This document shows, piece by piece, positions 46,582 to 55,257 of a stretch of DNA of 64,000 nucleotides; the first letter of the stretch is position 1, and each line of letters starts with the position of its first letter. The position numbers and the translations under genes were made by a program. The stretch is from assembly GCA_947453195.1 (NCBI GenBank), contig CANGFO010000003.1, forward strand, positions 96,362 through 160,361, given 5' to 3'. Source of the DNA: Flavobacteriaceae bacterium. Lineage in GTDB: Bacteria > Bacteroidota > Bacteroidia > Flavobacteriales > Flavobacteriaceae. The notes below the pieces were generated by a model. The model did no database searches, was not told the origin of the DNA, and worked only from the letters and a program-made list of their open reading frames with translations.

Positions 46582-47572
46582 AATTTTTTATTTTATTATC
46601 TAGTTCCATACTGTTTGAAAAGAAACTACTTTTAATTGGCAAATAATAAATTGGGGCATTTAGGTTTTGATTCGATAATCGCACAAAATCTTTTTCAGTC
46701 GTGATGATGATTTTGTTTTTTGCTTTGTCTTCAATTTGTTGAATGTCTTTTGCTGTAAAAAAATGATGATCCGGAAAGACCATACAATTCTCATTTGAAA
46801 CTTTTAGATAATCAAAAAAGGGTTCTGGTTTTGCAATACCCGCTACAACTAGTTTATCTAACGACATTATTTCGCTTAGTTTTTTGCTTTCATTTTGGTT
46901 ATAAACCAAATCATCATAATCGATATAGCTAAAAAACACAGACACCTCTGCTCCAATTTTTACCTTTATTTCTTTCTGTGCAATTTCAGACAAATCTTTC
47001 GGACATTTTGTGATAATTATCACATTTGCTCGCTTTATTCCGCTTCTACTCTCTCTAAGATTTCCTTTAGGCAACATAAAATCATTATAAAATAAATCAG
47101 CATACGCTGAAAGCAAAATATAAAACCCTGCTTTTACTTGGCGGTGTTGGAATGCATCGTCAAGTAAAATAACTTCTGGTTTCAATTTTGATGAAAGTAA
47201 TTGCTCAATTCCGTTTTTTCTATTGGCATCCACAGCAACTTGAATTTGAGGAAATTTCTGATGTATTTGAAAGGGTTCATCGCCAAGAATTTCAACAGTA
47301 GTATTGGAATTAGCCAAAATAAAACCTTTTGATTTTCGTTTGTATCCTCTACTTAATGTGGCTAATTTATAATTTGGCGAAAGCAAACGAATTAAATATT
47401 CTATTTGAGGTGTTTTTCCAGTGCCACCTACACTAAGATTCCCTACAACAATTACTGGAACGTCGAACGAATAGGACTTTAAAATTTTAGAGTCATAAAG
47501 GAAATTTCGCACAGATGTAATCCATCCATAGAGAACAGCAAAAGGAAATAATAAATACCTTAAAATAATCAT
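46553..47572 (-). CDS. lpxK: Tetraacyldisaccharide 4'-kinase
   Basis: Inner-membrane kinase that adds the 4' phosphate to lipid A precursor. The frame is open to 47671, but the first 33 codons (MLKQNNKAV...) are not LpxK-like and overlap the divergent gene at 47622. The start at 47572 (MIILRYLLFPFAVLYGWITS) begins the membrane-binding N-terminus and gives 339 residues, the usual length. P-loop GNLSVGGTGKT is 44-54, and DAFQHRQVK is the catalytic DDxxQH region. It is co-transcribed with punA (29-nt overlap). Confidence 0.94.
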   Translation of the reverse strand: MIILRYLLFPFAVLYGWITSVRNFLYDSKILKSYSFDVPVIVVGNLSVGGTGKTPQIEYLIRLLSPNYKLATLSRGYKRKSKGFILANSNTTVEILGDEPFQIHQKFPQIQVAVDANRKNGIEQLLSSKLKPEVILLDDAFQHRQVKAGFYILLSAYADLFYNDFMLPKGNLRESRSGIKRANVIIITKCPKDLSEIAQKEIKVKIGAEVSVFFSYIDYDDLVYNQNESKKLSEIMSLDKLVVAGIAKPEPFFDYLKVSNENCMVFPDHHFFTAKDIQQIEDKAKNKIIITTEKDFVRLSNQNLNAPIYYLPIKSSFFSNSMELDNKIKNYVGTSPRNR

Positions 47573-47593
47573 AGTACGAAAGTAACATTTTTT

Positions 47594-47601
47594 TATCTTT
47601 G
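47594..47601 (+). promoter_or_regulatory. Putative -7 box for the secreted protein gene at 47622
   Basis: TATCTTTG matches TAnnTTTG, 20 nt before the ATG, in the 49-nt divergent space with lpxK. Confidence 0.5.
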
Positions 47602-47621
47602 GAAAGGAAATATTTTTAAGA

Positions 47622-48185
47622 ATGAATTTTTGTTTTAGATTAGTAACGGCTTTATTATTTTGCTTTAGCATCTCAAATGCTCAAGAAAATCAAGATGCAT
47701 CGGTACTGAAAGTGTTATTTAGCAAATACTATCAAAATGAAAAAGTAATTGTTAAAAACAGAATGCAGTATTTAAATTTTTATTGTCAGAAAGCTCCAAA
47801 TAACGAGGAAACTTTTGAAGTAATCAACAAAAGTACCTTTCTCAAAAAATATGCTTTAGAGATTAAAAAGCAAGTTAGCAATTTAGTTTCTGAAGATTGG
47901 TCCAAAGAAATGAATATCATTTTCACCAATCAAAATCAATATTTAAAAAGCAAAGTAAATAATTGTTTGTCTTTAGAAGAATATCAAAAAATAGCTATTA
48001 AAGCGGAAGAAAACAACCAAAGACTAATGATTGTAAGTAAACCTATATTTTTTGCAGAAAAATTTTGCCTTGTAAAAGTGGCTTTCTACAGAAATATTGA
48101 GCACAATAATGGCTGTTTTTTATTACTTGAAAAAACAACCACTGGCTGGAACATAAAAGATTTATTAAACGAATGGGCTACTTAA
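47622..48185 (+). CDS. Secreted protein of unknown function
   Basis: 187 residues with a signal peptide (MNFCFRLVTALLFCFSISNAQ) and no further membrane segment. The mature part is helical and Lys/Asn-rich, with three cysteines (FYCQKAP, NCLSLEEY, NGCFLLLEK). I do not recognise a family. The end RNIEHNNGCFLLLEKTTTGWNIKDLL has the look of a small DUF3887/NTF2-like beta sheet, but that is a guess. It is divergent from lpxK. Confidence 0.6.
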   Translation: MNFCFRLVTALLFCFSISNAQENQDASVLKVLFSKYYQNEKVIVKNRMQYLNFYCQKAPNNEETFEVINKSTFLKKYALEIKKQVSNLVSEDWSKEMNIIFTNQNQYLKSKVNNCLSLEEYQKIAIKAEENNQRLMIVSKPIFFAEKFCLVKVAFYRNIEHNNGCFLLLEKTTTGWNIKDLLNEWAT

Positions 48186-48192
48186 TGATTAG

Positions 48193-48210
48193 CAGTGTTC
48201 AGTGTTCAGT
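48193..48210. repeat. Short tandem repeat CAGTGTT
   Basis: CAGTGTT occurs 2.6 times in tandem in the 52-nt gap before the Nif3-like gene. Confidence 0.6.
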
Positions 48211-48237
48211 AAATAATTTAGCACTAATTAGAATTCT

Positions 48238-49332
48238 ATGAAAATAAAAGAAATCATCACGGTACTTGAAGAAATGGCTCCTTTAGCCTATGCAGAAGAC
48301 TTTGACAATGTTGGACTCCTAGTAGACAATGAAAATGAAAATGCAACTGGAATTTTAGTTTGCCATGATGCATTAGAATCGGTGATTGATGAAGCCATTG
48401 CAAAAAAATGCAACCTTATTGTTTGTTTTCATCCAATCATTTTTTCGGGAATGAAAAAAATTATTGGAAAAAATTATGTGGAACGTGTTGTACTAAAAGC
48501 AATAAAAAATGATATTGCTATTTATGCAGTTCATACAGCGCTTGACAATCATAAAAACGGAGTAAATAAGATTTTTTGCGATGCCCTTGGGTTGGAAAAT
48601 ACCAAAATTTTGATTCCGAAAACTAATTTCATTCAGAAATTAATCACCTATACCATTCCAGAAAATGCAGAACAAGTTAGAAATGCATTATTTGGAGCTG
48701 GTGCAGGAAAAATTGGGAATTATGAAGATTGCAGTTTTAATTCGCAGGGAATTGGTACCTATATGGGGAATGAAAATAGTAATCCCGAAATTGGTGAGCG
48801 ATTTGAATTTGTAGAAACTCAAGAAATAAAGATTGAAGTAACTTTTGAAAAGCATTTGCAAGGAAAAGTACTACAAGCCCTTTTCAAAAGCCATGTGTAT
48901 GAAGAGGTTGCCTATGAAATGTATGATTTACAAAATCAACATCAAAACATTGGACTTGGTATGGTTGGAGAATTAATGAATCCATTATCCGAGTTTGATT
49001 TTTTACATATGGTTAAAACTAAAATGCAATGTGGTGTAATTAGGCATACTACCTTGCTAGGTAAACCGATAAAAAAGGTAGCTGTTTTAGGAGGTTCGGG
49101 AAGTTTTGCAATCAAAAATGCAATACAAGCGGGTGCTGATGTTTTTTTAACATCCGATTTGAAATACCACAACTTTTATGAAGCTGAAAACAAGATAGTT
49201 ATAGCTGATATTGGTCACTTTGAAAGTGAAAGGTATACAAAAAATTATATTGTTGATTATCTTAAAGAAAAAATTACTAATTTTGCAATCGTTTTATCAG
49301 AAGAAAATACTAATCCTGTTAAGTACATATAG
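48238..49332 (+). CDS. Nif3-like dinuclear metal centre hexameric protein
   Basis: 364 residues: the long form with a PII-like domain inserted between two metal-binding halves. Ligands seen are His65 in VCFHPIIFSGMKK, His99 and Asp103 in YAVHTALDN, and a C-terminal His in DIGHFESERYTK. The inserted domain runs from about 130 to 240. Members are linked to cyclohydrolase/GTP cyclohydrolase I type activity, but no reaction is proven. It is 3 nt upstream of the coiled-coil gene. Confidence 0.92.
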   Translation: MKIKEIITVLEEMAPLAYAEDFDNVGLLVDNENENATGILVCHDALESVIDEAIAKKCNLIVCFHPIIFSGMKKIIGKNYVERVVLKAIKNDIAIYAVHTALDNHKNGVNKIFCDALGLENTKILIPKTNFIQKLITYTIPENAEQVRNALFGAGAGKIGNYEDCSFNSQGIGTYMGNENSNPEIGERFEFVETQEIKIEVTFEKHLQGKVLQALFKSHVYEEVAYEMYDLQNQHQNIGLGMVGELMNPLSEFDFLHMVKTKMQCGVIRHTTLLGKPIKKVAVLGGSGSFAIKNAIQAGADVFLTSDLKYHNFYEAENKIVIADIGHFESERYTKNYIVDYLKEKITNFAIVLSEENTNPVKYI

Positions 49333-49335
49333 AAA

Positions 49336-50115
49336 ATGGATACTACAAAAGAATTGAGCGTTGAAGAAAAATTAAGAGCGCTTTACGATTTACAAATTAT
49401 CGATACAAGAATTGACGAAATTAGAAATGTAAGAGGTGAATTACCTCTTGAAGTGGAAGATCTTGAAGATGAAGTAGCGGGTTTAACTACTCGTTTAGAA
49501 AAATTAGAATCTGATTTAGTTACTATTGAAGATAGTATTAAAGCTAAAAAGGTGGCTATTGAAAACCACCAATTAGCGATTAAAAAATATACAGAGCAAC
49601 AAAAAGAAGTTCGTAACAACAGAGAATTTAACTCTTTAACAAAAGAAGTTGAGTTTCAAGAATTAGAAATTCAATTAGCTGAAAAGCAAATCAAAGAATT
49701 GAAAGCTTCTACAGAACACAAAAAAGAGGTAATTACTAATTCTAAAGAAAAATTAGATCAAAAATCGACTCACTTAATGCACAAAAAGGCAGAATTAAGT
49801 GAAATCATGTCGGAAACAGAAAAAGAAGAAACTTTCTTACTTAAAACTTCAAAAGAATTTGAAGCTGGTATAGAAGAAAGATTGTTAGGTGCTTACAAAA
49901 GAATTCGTTCAAGCGTAAGAAATGGCTTAGCAATTGTTTCTATTGAAAGAGGTGCTTCAGCTGGTTCTTTCTTTACTATCCCTCCACAAACTCAGGTTGA
50001 GATTGCAGCCAGAAAAAAAATCATCACTGATGAGCATTCTGGAAGAATCTTAGTAGATGCTAGCTTAGCAGAGGAAGAGAGAGAAAAAATGGAAAAATTA
50101 TTTGCTAAAATGTAA
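49336..50115 (+). CDS. Coiled-coil protein with cysteine-free zinc-ribbon remnant
   Basis: 259 residues: a long antiparallel coiled coil (about 35-190) and a C-terminal segment (205-240) aligned with the C4-type zinc ribbon of this family (CT398/YbgJ-type). The ligand positions, normally RGACxxC and CExC, read RGASAGS (Ser208, Ser211) and TDEHS (Asp232, Ser235). The whole protein has no cysteine, so it cannot bind zinc there. The surrounding FFTIPPQTQVEI and GRILVD are intact. It lies 3 nt after the Nif3-like gene, a common neighbour. Confidence 0.88.
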   Translation: MDTTKELSVEEKLRALYDLQIIDTRIDEIRNVRGELPLEVEDLEDEVAGLTTRLEKLESDLVTIEDSIKAKKVAIENHQLAIKKYTEQQKEVRNNREFNSLTKEVEFQELEIQLAEKQIKELKASTEHKKEVITNSKEKLDQKSTHLMHKKAELSEIMSETEKEETFLLKTSKEFEAGIEERLLGAYKRIRSSVRNGLAIVSIERGASAGSFFTIPPQTQVEIAARKKIITDEHSGRILVDASLAEEEREKMEKLFAKM

Positions 50116-50121
50116 TATCTT

Positions 50122-50144
50122 AAATCCCGATTGATTCGGGATTT
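50122..50144 (+). terminator. Intrinsic terminator abutting the next start codon
   Basis: AAATCCCGA (50122-50130) pairs with TCGGGATTT (50136-50144) over a 5-nt loop, followed by a U run that ends at the ATG of the next gene (50149). Confidence 0.85.
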
Positions 50145-50148
50145 TTTT

Positions 50149-50988
50149 ATGAAAAAAATTATTCAGAATATTCTTGTTAAAAGTATTGGAGGTTCTATTA
50201 ACCTTTTAAGTTTTGTTGCACCCAAGCAATCTTTAACTTTGGCGTATAAATTATTTAGCGAACCTAGAAAAGGTAAAATCAATAAAAATAAAATACCTAG
50301 AACACTCGAAAAATGCATTTTGCAAACACACACCTTGCATGGTCAAGATTTTTGCACTTACCGTTGGGAAGGAAATAGTGAAGTGATTTTACTTGCACAT
50401 GGTTGGGAAAGTAATGCCTCTAGATGGAAAAAAACTTTACCCTATTTAAAGAAGACGGGTAAAACTATCATTGCAATGGATGCCCCTGCGCATGGTTTCA
50501 ATACAAATAAAGAATTCAACGTGCCTTTATATTCCGAATTCATTGATTTGGTTGTTAAAAAATACAACCCTACTATAGCAATCGGACATTCTATTGGCGG
50601 CAATGCGTTAGCTTATTATCAAAAAAACTACTCTCAAAACTTTGAAAAACTAATATTACTAGGATCTCCAAGTGATTTTAAGATTATCATGCATAATTAT
50701 TTTAAAATGCTGGGATACAACAACAAGGTACAAATGCAGTTTCAAAACTATGTTTGGGATAGATTTAATATCAAAACAGATGACTTCAATGCTTCTGAAT
50801 TTTTAAAAGACTGCACTATAAAAGGACTTGTAGCGCACGATCAAAATGATTACATGGTATTAGTTGAGGAGGGTAAAAAAATTGCTAATTCCTGGAAAAC
50901 TTCAGAACTAATTATTACAAATGGATTAGGACACAGCATGCACGACGCTAGTTTGTATGAAAAAATTGTGGATTTTATAGCTTCTTAA
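50149..50988 (+). CDS. Alpha/beta hydrolase
   Basis: 280 residues. [10 protein letters not shown] marks the oxyanion region, the nucleophile elbow is GHSIGG, and [11 protein letters not shown] carries the catalytic His near the C-terminus. [14 protein letters not shown] follows the first strand pair. The frame is open from a TTG at 50131, but that codon is inside the loop of the terminator, and ATG at 50149 ([12 protein letters not shown]) is the sensible start. The substrate is unknown. The T tract of the terminator occupies the position of its ribosome-binding region. Confidence 0.85.
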   Translation: MKKIIQNILVKSIGGSINLLSFVAPKQSLTLAYKLFSEPRKGKINKNKIPRTLEKCILQTHTLHGQDFCTYRWEGNSEVILLAHGWESNASRWKKTLPYLKKTGKTIIAMDAPAHGFNTNKEFNVPLYSEFIDLVVKKYNPTIAIGHSIGGNALAYYQKNYSQNFEKLILLGSPSDFKIIMHNYFKMLGYNNKVQMQFQNYVWDRFNIKTDDFNASEFLKDCTIKGLVAHDQNDYMVLVEEGKKIANSWKTSELIITNGLGHSMHDASLYEKIVDFIAS

Positions 50989-51046
50989 TTTTTTATTCTA
51001 CCCAAAACAAAGATTTTTATTATTTCAAATTGATTACTTTTACCAA

Positions 51047-51802
51047 ATGGAAGAGCAACTTGTACGCATTAATAAATTTTTATCTGAAACCGGCTTTTGC
51101 TCCCGCAGAGAAGCTGATAAATTAATAGAGCAAGGTAGAGTTACAATTAATGGAGTCGTTCCTGAAATGGGCACGAAAATCTCTACAAATGATGAAGTTC
51201 GTGTAAACGGAAAATTGGTACGAGAAAACAGAAAGAAACGAATTTATCTAGCTTTTAACAAACCTCCAGGTATTGAGTGCACAACTAATCAAGAAGTTAG
51301 AGATAACATTGTAGACTACATAAATTATAACGAGCGAATTTTTCCTATAGGTAGGTTAGACAAAGCCAGTGAGGGGTTGATTTTTATGACTAACGACGGA
51401 GATATTGTAAACAAAATATTACGAGCTAGAAACAACCACGAGAAAGAATATATTGTTACTGTAAACCGACCTATAACCGATCGATTTATAGAACGAATGG
51501 GCAACGGAATTCCGATACTAGATACTGTTACCCGAAAATGCAAGATAGAACAGATTAGTAAATTTGTTTTTAGAATCATATTAACCCAAGGTCTGAATAG
51601 ACAGATTCGGAGAATGTGTGAGTATTTAGATTATGAGGTTACTGCTTTAAAACGAACCAGAATAATCAATATTTCATTGGATGTTCCACTAGGAAGATAT
51701 CGTGAATTAACTGATAAGGAAATTGAAGAACTAAATCAATTAATTGAGCCGTCAAGCAAAACAGAAGAAGCAAGTTTACCAAAAATAAATAGATTTAAAT
51801 AA
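51047..51802 (+). CDS. rluF: 23S rRNA pseudouridine(2604) synthase
   Basis: 251 residues. An S4 RNA-binding domain ([20 protein letters not shown], 6-25) precedes the RsuA/RluB-type catalytic domain. Catalytic Asp105 lies in [51 protein letters not shown], and [20 protein letters not shown] match the RluF subgroup closely. It modifies U2604 of 23S rRNA. Confidence 0.92.
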   Translation: MEEQLVRINKFLSETGFCSRREADKLIEQGRVTINGVVPEMGTKISTNDEVRVNGKLVRENRKKRIYLAFNKPPGIECTTNQEVRDNIVDYINYNERIFPIGRLDKASEGLIFMTNDGDIVNKILRARNNHEKEYIVTVNRPITDRFIERMGNGIPILDTVTRKCKIEQISKFVFRIILTQGLNRQIRRMCEYLDYEVTALKRTRIINISLDVPLGRYRELTDKEIEELNQLIEPSSKTEEASLPKINRFK

Positions 51803-51854
51803 TTTATCTTCAATAATTTAATTAAAATCAATTGAATCATAACTACAGCATATA

Positions 51855-52367
51855 ATGAACACCAAAAAAGACATTCAAACCGAAATAGATCGCTATTTAA
51901 AATACAACTATTCTAAAAAAGATGTGATTGCTTATTTAAAAAGAGATGGGTTTAGTGATTCTGAAATAAAGGAAAATATTGCTGTTTTCAATAAAGTAGA
52001 TTCCAATTATTTTAGCAACGTATTGCATTTTCTTCCTGCTTTACTTTTTCTTATTCTTACTATTCTTTCCACTCTAGGTCAATTTTATTCAGAACAGGAC
52101 ACCTTGAAAAAAGGAAGTTTTATTATCATCTCTTTGGTGTTAGTTTATTTCGCCATTGGATTTTGCAGAAATAAACCTTTTTTTATCCTTACAACTGCAA
52201 TACTAATATTAATCTCAACACTATATTACAGCTACGTTTTCTTTATTGTTTCAGAAAGAGATGAATTTGGATTCACTTTAAGCATTCCTTCAAAGATTGC
52301 AATACTATTTCTACATTTATTGACTTTAAGAGGGTGCTATAAGATATATAAGACCACAGCTAAATAA
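51855..52367 (+). CDS. Membrane protein of unknown function
   Basis: 170 residues. Residues 1-48 form a soluble, helical domain (EIDRYLKYNYSKKDVIAYLK, then RDGFSDSEIKENI), and four transmembrane helices follow (about 53-70, 82-101, 105-130, 142-162). I do not recognise the family; the N-terminal domain resembles the short helical leader of other flavobacterial membrane proteins. It ends 5 nt before a convergent gene. Confidence 0.6.
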   Translation: MNTKKDIQTEIDRYLKYNYSKKDVIAYLKRDGFSDSEIKENIAVFNKVDSNYFSNVLHFLPALLFLILTILSTLGQFYSEQDTLKKGSFIIISLVLVYFAIGFCRNKPFFILTTAILILISTLYYSYVFFIVSERDEFGFTLSIPSKIAILFLHLLTLRGCYKIYKTTAK

Positions 52368-52372
52368 GCACC

Positions 52373-52864
52373 TTATATACTTTTCTTCATAATATAATCA
52401 TCCATTACATAGTCATTCCCAATGTCAACCACAACGGAATCTGCAATTTCAAAGCCGTTATGCTGATAAAAGTCTTTCGCCTTGTTGTATTTGTTTACAT
52501 TTAAAATCAACCCTTTATTTGCTTGATTTTTGGCGATATTTTGAATATAATAAATCAATTCCTTTCCCACTCCCTTACCCTGAATTTCAGGTAATACATA
52601 TAGTTTATGGATTTTAGTGAAGGAAGAGTTTTGATAATTCAGTTCATACGATGCAAAACCAATAATAACCTCATTTAGTTCTGCCAACAGGAAAACATTA
52701 TTGTTTCGCAACTGACTACTTAATGATTCGTTACTGTACATCATTTTCATCATATAGTCTAACTGCTCTTGAGACAAAATAGCACCATAAGCATCTGGCC
52801 AAATAGCCTTTGCTAGATTTTGTACGATCCCCAATTGAGATTCAGTAGCGACAGAAATGGTCAT
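52373..52864 (-). CDS. GNAT family N-acetyltransferase
   Basis: 163 residues. The acetyl-CoA loop is the LYVLPEIQGKGVGKELIYYI segment (Q/RxxGxG/A). GFASYELNYQNSSFTKIHKL is the preceding strand, and the end QHNGFEIADSVVVDIGNDYV is typical. The acceptor is unknown. It begins 1 nt after folD ends, so it is probably translated from the folD transcript. Confidence 0.88.
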   Translation of the reverse strand: MTISVATESQLGIVQNLAKAIWPDAYGAILSQEQLDYMMKMMYSNESLSSQLRNNNVFLLAELNEVIIGFASYELNYQNSSFTKIHKLYVLPEIQGKGVGKELIYYIQNIAKNQANKGLILNVNKYNKAKDFYQHNGFEIADSVVVDIGNDYVMDDYIMKKSI

Positions 52865-52865
52865 T

Positions 52866-53750
52866 TTATTTTTTAGCTCGGTTTTGCTCTCTTGCTAAAA
52901 GTGTGTTTTTTAGCAACATAGCAATTGTCATTGGCCCTACACCCCCAGGAACCGGCGTGATGAATGATGCTTTTTTGGATACATTTTCAAAATCAACATC
53001 ACCTACAATTTTATAACCTTTTTCAGAAGTTTCATCAGCAACACGAGTAATACCCACGTCAATTACAACCACGTCATCTTTTACCATTTCTGCTTTTAGA
53101 TAGTTTGGAACGCCTAAAGCAGTGATGATAATATCAGCTTGAGAAGTAATTTGATTGATATTTTTTGTATGACTGTGCGTTAATGTAACAGTAGAATTCC
53201 CAGGAAATTGATTTCTCCCCATCAAGATACTCATTGGCCTTCCCACAATATGGCTTCTTCCAATAATTACAGTATGTTTTCCATCCGTTGGAACATTGTA
53301 ACGCTCTAACAATTCCAGAATTCCAAATGGAGTTGCCGGAATAAAAGTACTCATATCCAATGCCATCTTACCAAAATTCTCCGGATGAAAACCATCAACG
53401 TCTTTACTCGGATCAATAGCATTAATTACACTTTGCGTGTCAATTTGCTTTGGCAAAGGCAACTGAACAATAAAACCATCAATATCTTTATTTTGATTCA
53501 GCTCTGTTATTTTCTTCAGCAATTCAGTTTCTGAAGTAGTGCTTGGCATTTTCACTAAAGAAGACTCAAATCCTACTCTTTCACATGCTTTTACTTTACT
53601 CCCAACATAAGTCAAGCTAGCTCCATCATTCCCTACAATTATTGCAGCTAGATGCGGAACTTTCTCTCCGTTGTCTTTCATTTTTTGAACTTCAGCAGCA
53701 ATTTCATTTTTGATGTCTTCCGATACTTTTTTTCCGTCTAAAATAATCAT
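52866..53750 (-). CDS. folD: Bifunctional methylene-THF dehydrogenase/cyclohydrolase
   Basis: Interconverts 5,10-methylene-THF and 10-formyl-THF. It has 294 residues. The catalytic Tyr48-x3-Lys52 lies in LTYVGSKVKACE, VQLPLPKQID is the active-site loop, and VIGRSHIVGRP plus PGGVGPMTIAMLL are the family signatures. It feeds the same one-carbon pool as the formate-THF ligase at the left end. The ffh terminator precedes it. Confidence 0.97.
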   Translation of the reverse strand: MIILDGKKVSEDIKNEIAAEVQKMKDNGEKVPHLAAIIVGNDGASLTYVGSKVKACERVGFESSLVKMPSTTSETELLKKITELNQNKDIDGFIVQLPLPKQIDTQSVINAIDPSKDVDGFHPENFGKMALDMSTFIPATPFGILELLERYNVPTDGKHTVIIGRSHIVGRPMSILMGRNQFPGNSTVTLTHSHTKNINQITSQADIIITALGVPNYLKAEMVKDDVVVIDVGITRVADETSEKGYKIVGDVDFENVSKKASFITPVPGGVGPMTIAMLLKNTLLAREQNRAKK

Positions 53751-53797
53751 TTCTAAATATTTGTATGTTGTTGTTTATATATTTAATTTAATAAAAA

Positions 53798-53817
53798 AGA
53801 CGTGATAAATCACGTCT
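53798..53817 (-). terminator. Intrinsic terminator of ffh
   Basis: AGACGTGA (53798-53805) / TCACGTCT (53810-53817) with a 4-nt loop and a U run on the minus strand, 5 nt past the ffh stop. Confidence 0.9.
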
Positions 53818-53822
53818 CAATA

Positions 53823-55169
53823 TTACATTTTCGGCATACCTCCTGGCATTCCACCCATCATGCGCATCATATTTTTTCCGCCTGGGCCTTGCATCATTTT
53901 CATCATTTTGCTCATCTGTTCGAATTGCTTCATCAATTGATTAACCTCTTCTATTTTTCTACCAGAACCTTTAGCAATTCTAGTTTTTCGCTTCATATCA
54001 ATTATTGACGGCCTGCTTCTTTCAATTGGAGTCATTGAGTAAATTATGGCTTCAACATGTTTAAAGGCATCATCTTCAATTTCTACATCTTTCATTGCTT
54101 TTCCAGCACCCGGAATCATTCCGATTAAATCTTTCATGCTTCCCATTTTTTTGATTTGCTGAATTTGCGACAAGAAATCATCAAAACCGAATTCATTTTT
54201 TGCAATTTTCTTTTGTAATTTCCTTGCTTCTTCTTCATTGTATTGCTCCTGAGCTCTTTCTACCAAAGACACCACGTCTCCCATTCCAAGAATACGATCG
54301 GCCATACGAGAAGGATAGAATACATCAATCGCATCCATTTTCTCACCAGTACCTACAAACTTAATTGGTTTGTTTACTACCGATTTAATTGTTATAGCCG
54401 CTCCACCACGTGTATCTCCATCTAATTTTGTAAGAATGACACCATCAAAATTAAGTCGGTCATTAAATGCTTTTGCTGTATTAACCGCATCCTGACCAGT
54501 CATTGCATCCACCACAAACAATGTTTCGTGCGGCTGAATTGCTTTATGCACATTGGCAATTTCGGTCATCATCTCTTCATCAACAGCCAAACGACCAGCA
54601 GTGTCTACAATTACCACGTTAAAACCATTTGCTTTAGCATAAGCAATTGCTTTAAGGGAAATATCAACAGGATTTTTGTTTTCTGGCTCAGAATATACTT
54701 CTACACCTATTTGATCTCCAACTACATGCAATTGATTAATTGCCGCTGGACGATAAATATCACACGCAACCAAAAGTGGTTTTTTGTTCTTTTTTGTTTT
54801 AAGAAAATTGGCCAACTTACCGGAAAAAGTAGTTTTACCAGACCCTTGTAAACCCGACATTAAGATTACCGTTGGGTTTCCAGAAAGATTAACTCCAGCT
54901 GCATCACCTCCCATTAGCTCGGTTAGTTCGTCTTTGACCAATTTAACCAATAATTGCCCTGGCTCAAGAGTTGTCAATACATTTTGACCCATTGCTTTTT
55001 CTTTCACTTTAGTAGTAAAATCTTTCGCAATTTTAAAGTTAACATCGGCATCAAGTAATGCACGACGCACTTCTTTTAAAGTATCGGCAACGTTTACTTC
55101 AGTGATTTTACCATGCCCTTTTAGGATATGGAATGCTTTATCTAGTTTTTCACTTAAATTATTGAACAT
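53823..55169 (-). CDS. ffh: Signal recognition particle protein Ffh
   Basis: GTPase subunit of SRP, targeting nascent membrane proteins to SecYEG. It has 448 residues: the N domain, the G domain with GLQGSGKTT (106-114), DTAGRL, and TKLDGDTRGG, and a Met-rich M domain with the RNA-binding KGSGRKIEEVNQLMKQFEQ and a tail of Met/Gly (KMMKMMQGPGGKNMMRMMGG). No 4.5S/SRP RNA gene was seen next to it. Confidence 0.98.
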   Translation of the reverse strand: MFNNLSEKLDKAFHILKGHGKITEVNVADTLKEVRRALLDADVNFKIAKDFTTKVKEKAMGQNVLTTLEPGQLLVKLVKDELTELMGGDAAGVNLSGNPTVILMSGLQGSGKTTFSGKLANFLKTKKNKKPLLVACDIYRPAAINQLHVVGDQIGVEVYSEPENKNPVDISLKAIAYAKANGFNVVIVDTAGRLAVDEEMMTEIANVHKAIQPHETLFVVDAMTGQDAVNTAKAFNDRLNFDGVILTKLDGDTRGGAAITIKSVVNKPIKFVGTGEKMDAIDVFYPSRMADRILGMGDVVSLVERAQEQYNEEEARKLQKKIAKNEFGFDDFLSQIQQIKKMGSMKDLIGMIPGAGKAMKDVEIEDDAFKHVEAIIYSMTPIERSRPSIIDMKRKTRIAKGSGRKIEEVNQLMKQFEQMSKMMKMMQGPGGKNMMRMMGGMPGGMPKM

Positions 55170-55192
55170 AGAATTCTATTATTTTTGAAATG

Positions 55193-55200
55193 CAAATATA
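55193..55200 (-). promoter_or_regulatory. Putative -7 box for ffh
   Basis: The minus strand reads TATATTTG then CA, 23 nt before the ffh ATG. Confidence 0.5.
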
Positions 55201-55207
55201 AGTTTTA

Positions 55208-55242
55208 GAATTCAGAATTTTGAATTCAGAATTCAGATTTTG
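55208..55242. repeat. GAATTCAGA repeats between argS and ffh
   Basis: GAATTCAGA/TGAATTCAG units recur several times, giving overlapping palindromes around GAATTC. They sit upstream of the ffh promoter box. Confidence 0.5.
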
Positions 55243-55257
55243 TTGTGAATTTTATTA

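Noticed and set aside
47573..47671. Extended N-terminus of LpxK up to 47671
   Set aside because: The 33 extra residues are not LpxK-like and overlap the divergent gene and its promoter box; the ATG at 47572 fits the family.
50131..50148. TTG start for the alpha/beta hydrolase
   Set aside because: The TTG lies in the loop of the terminator hairpin and the added MIRDFF has no family support.
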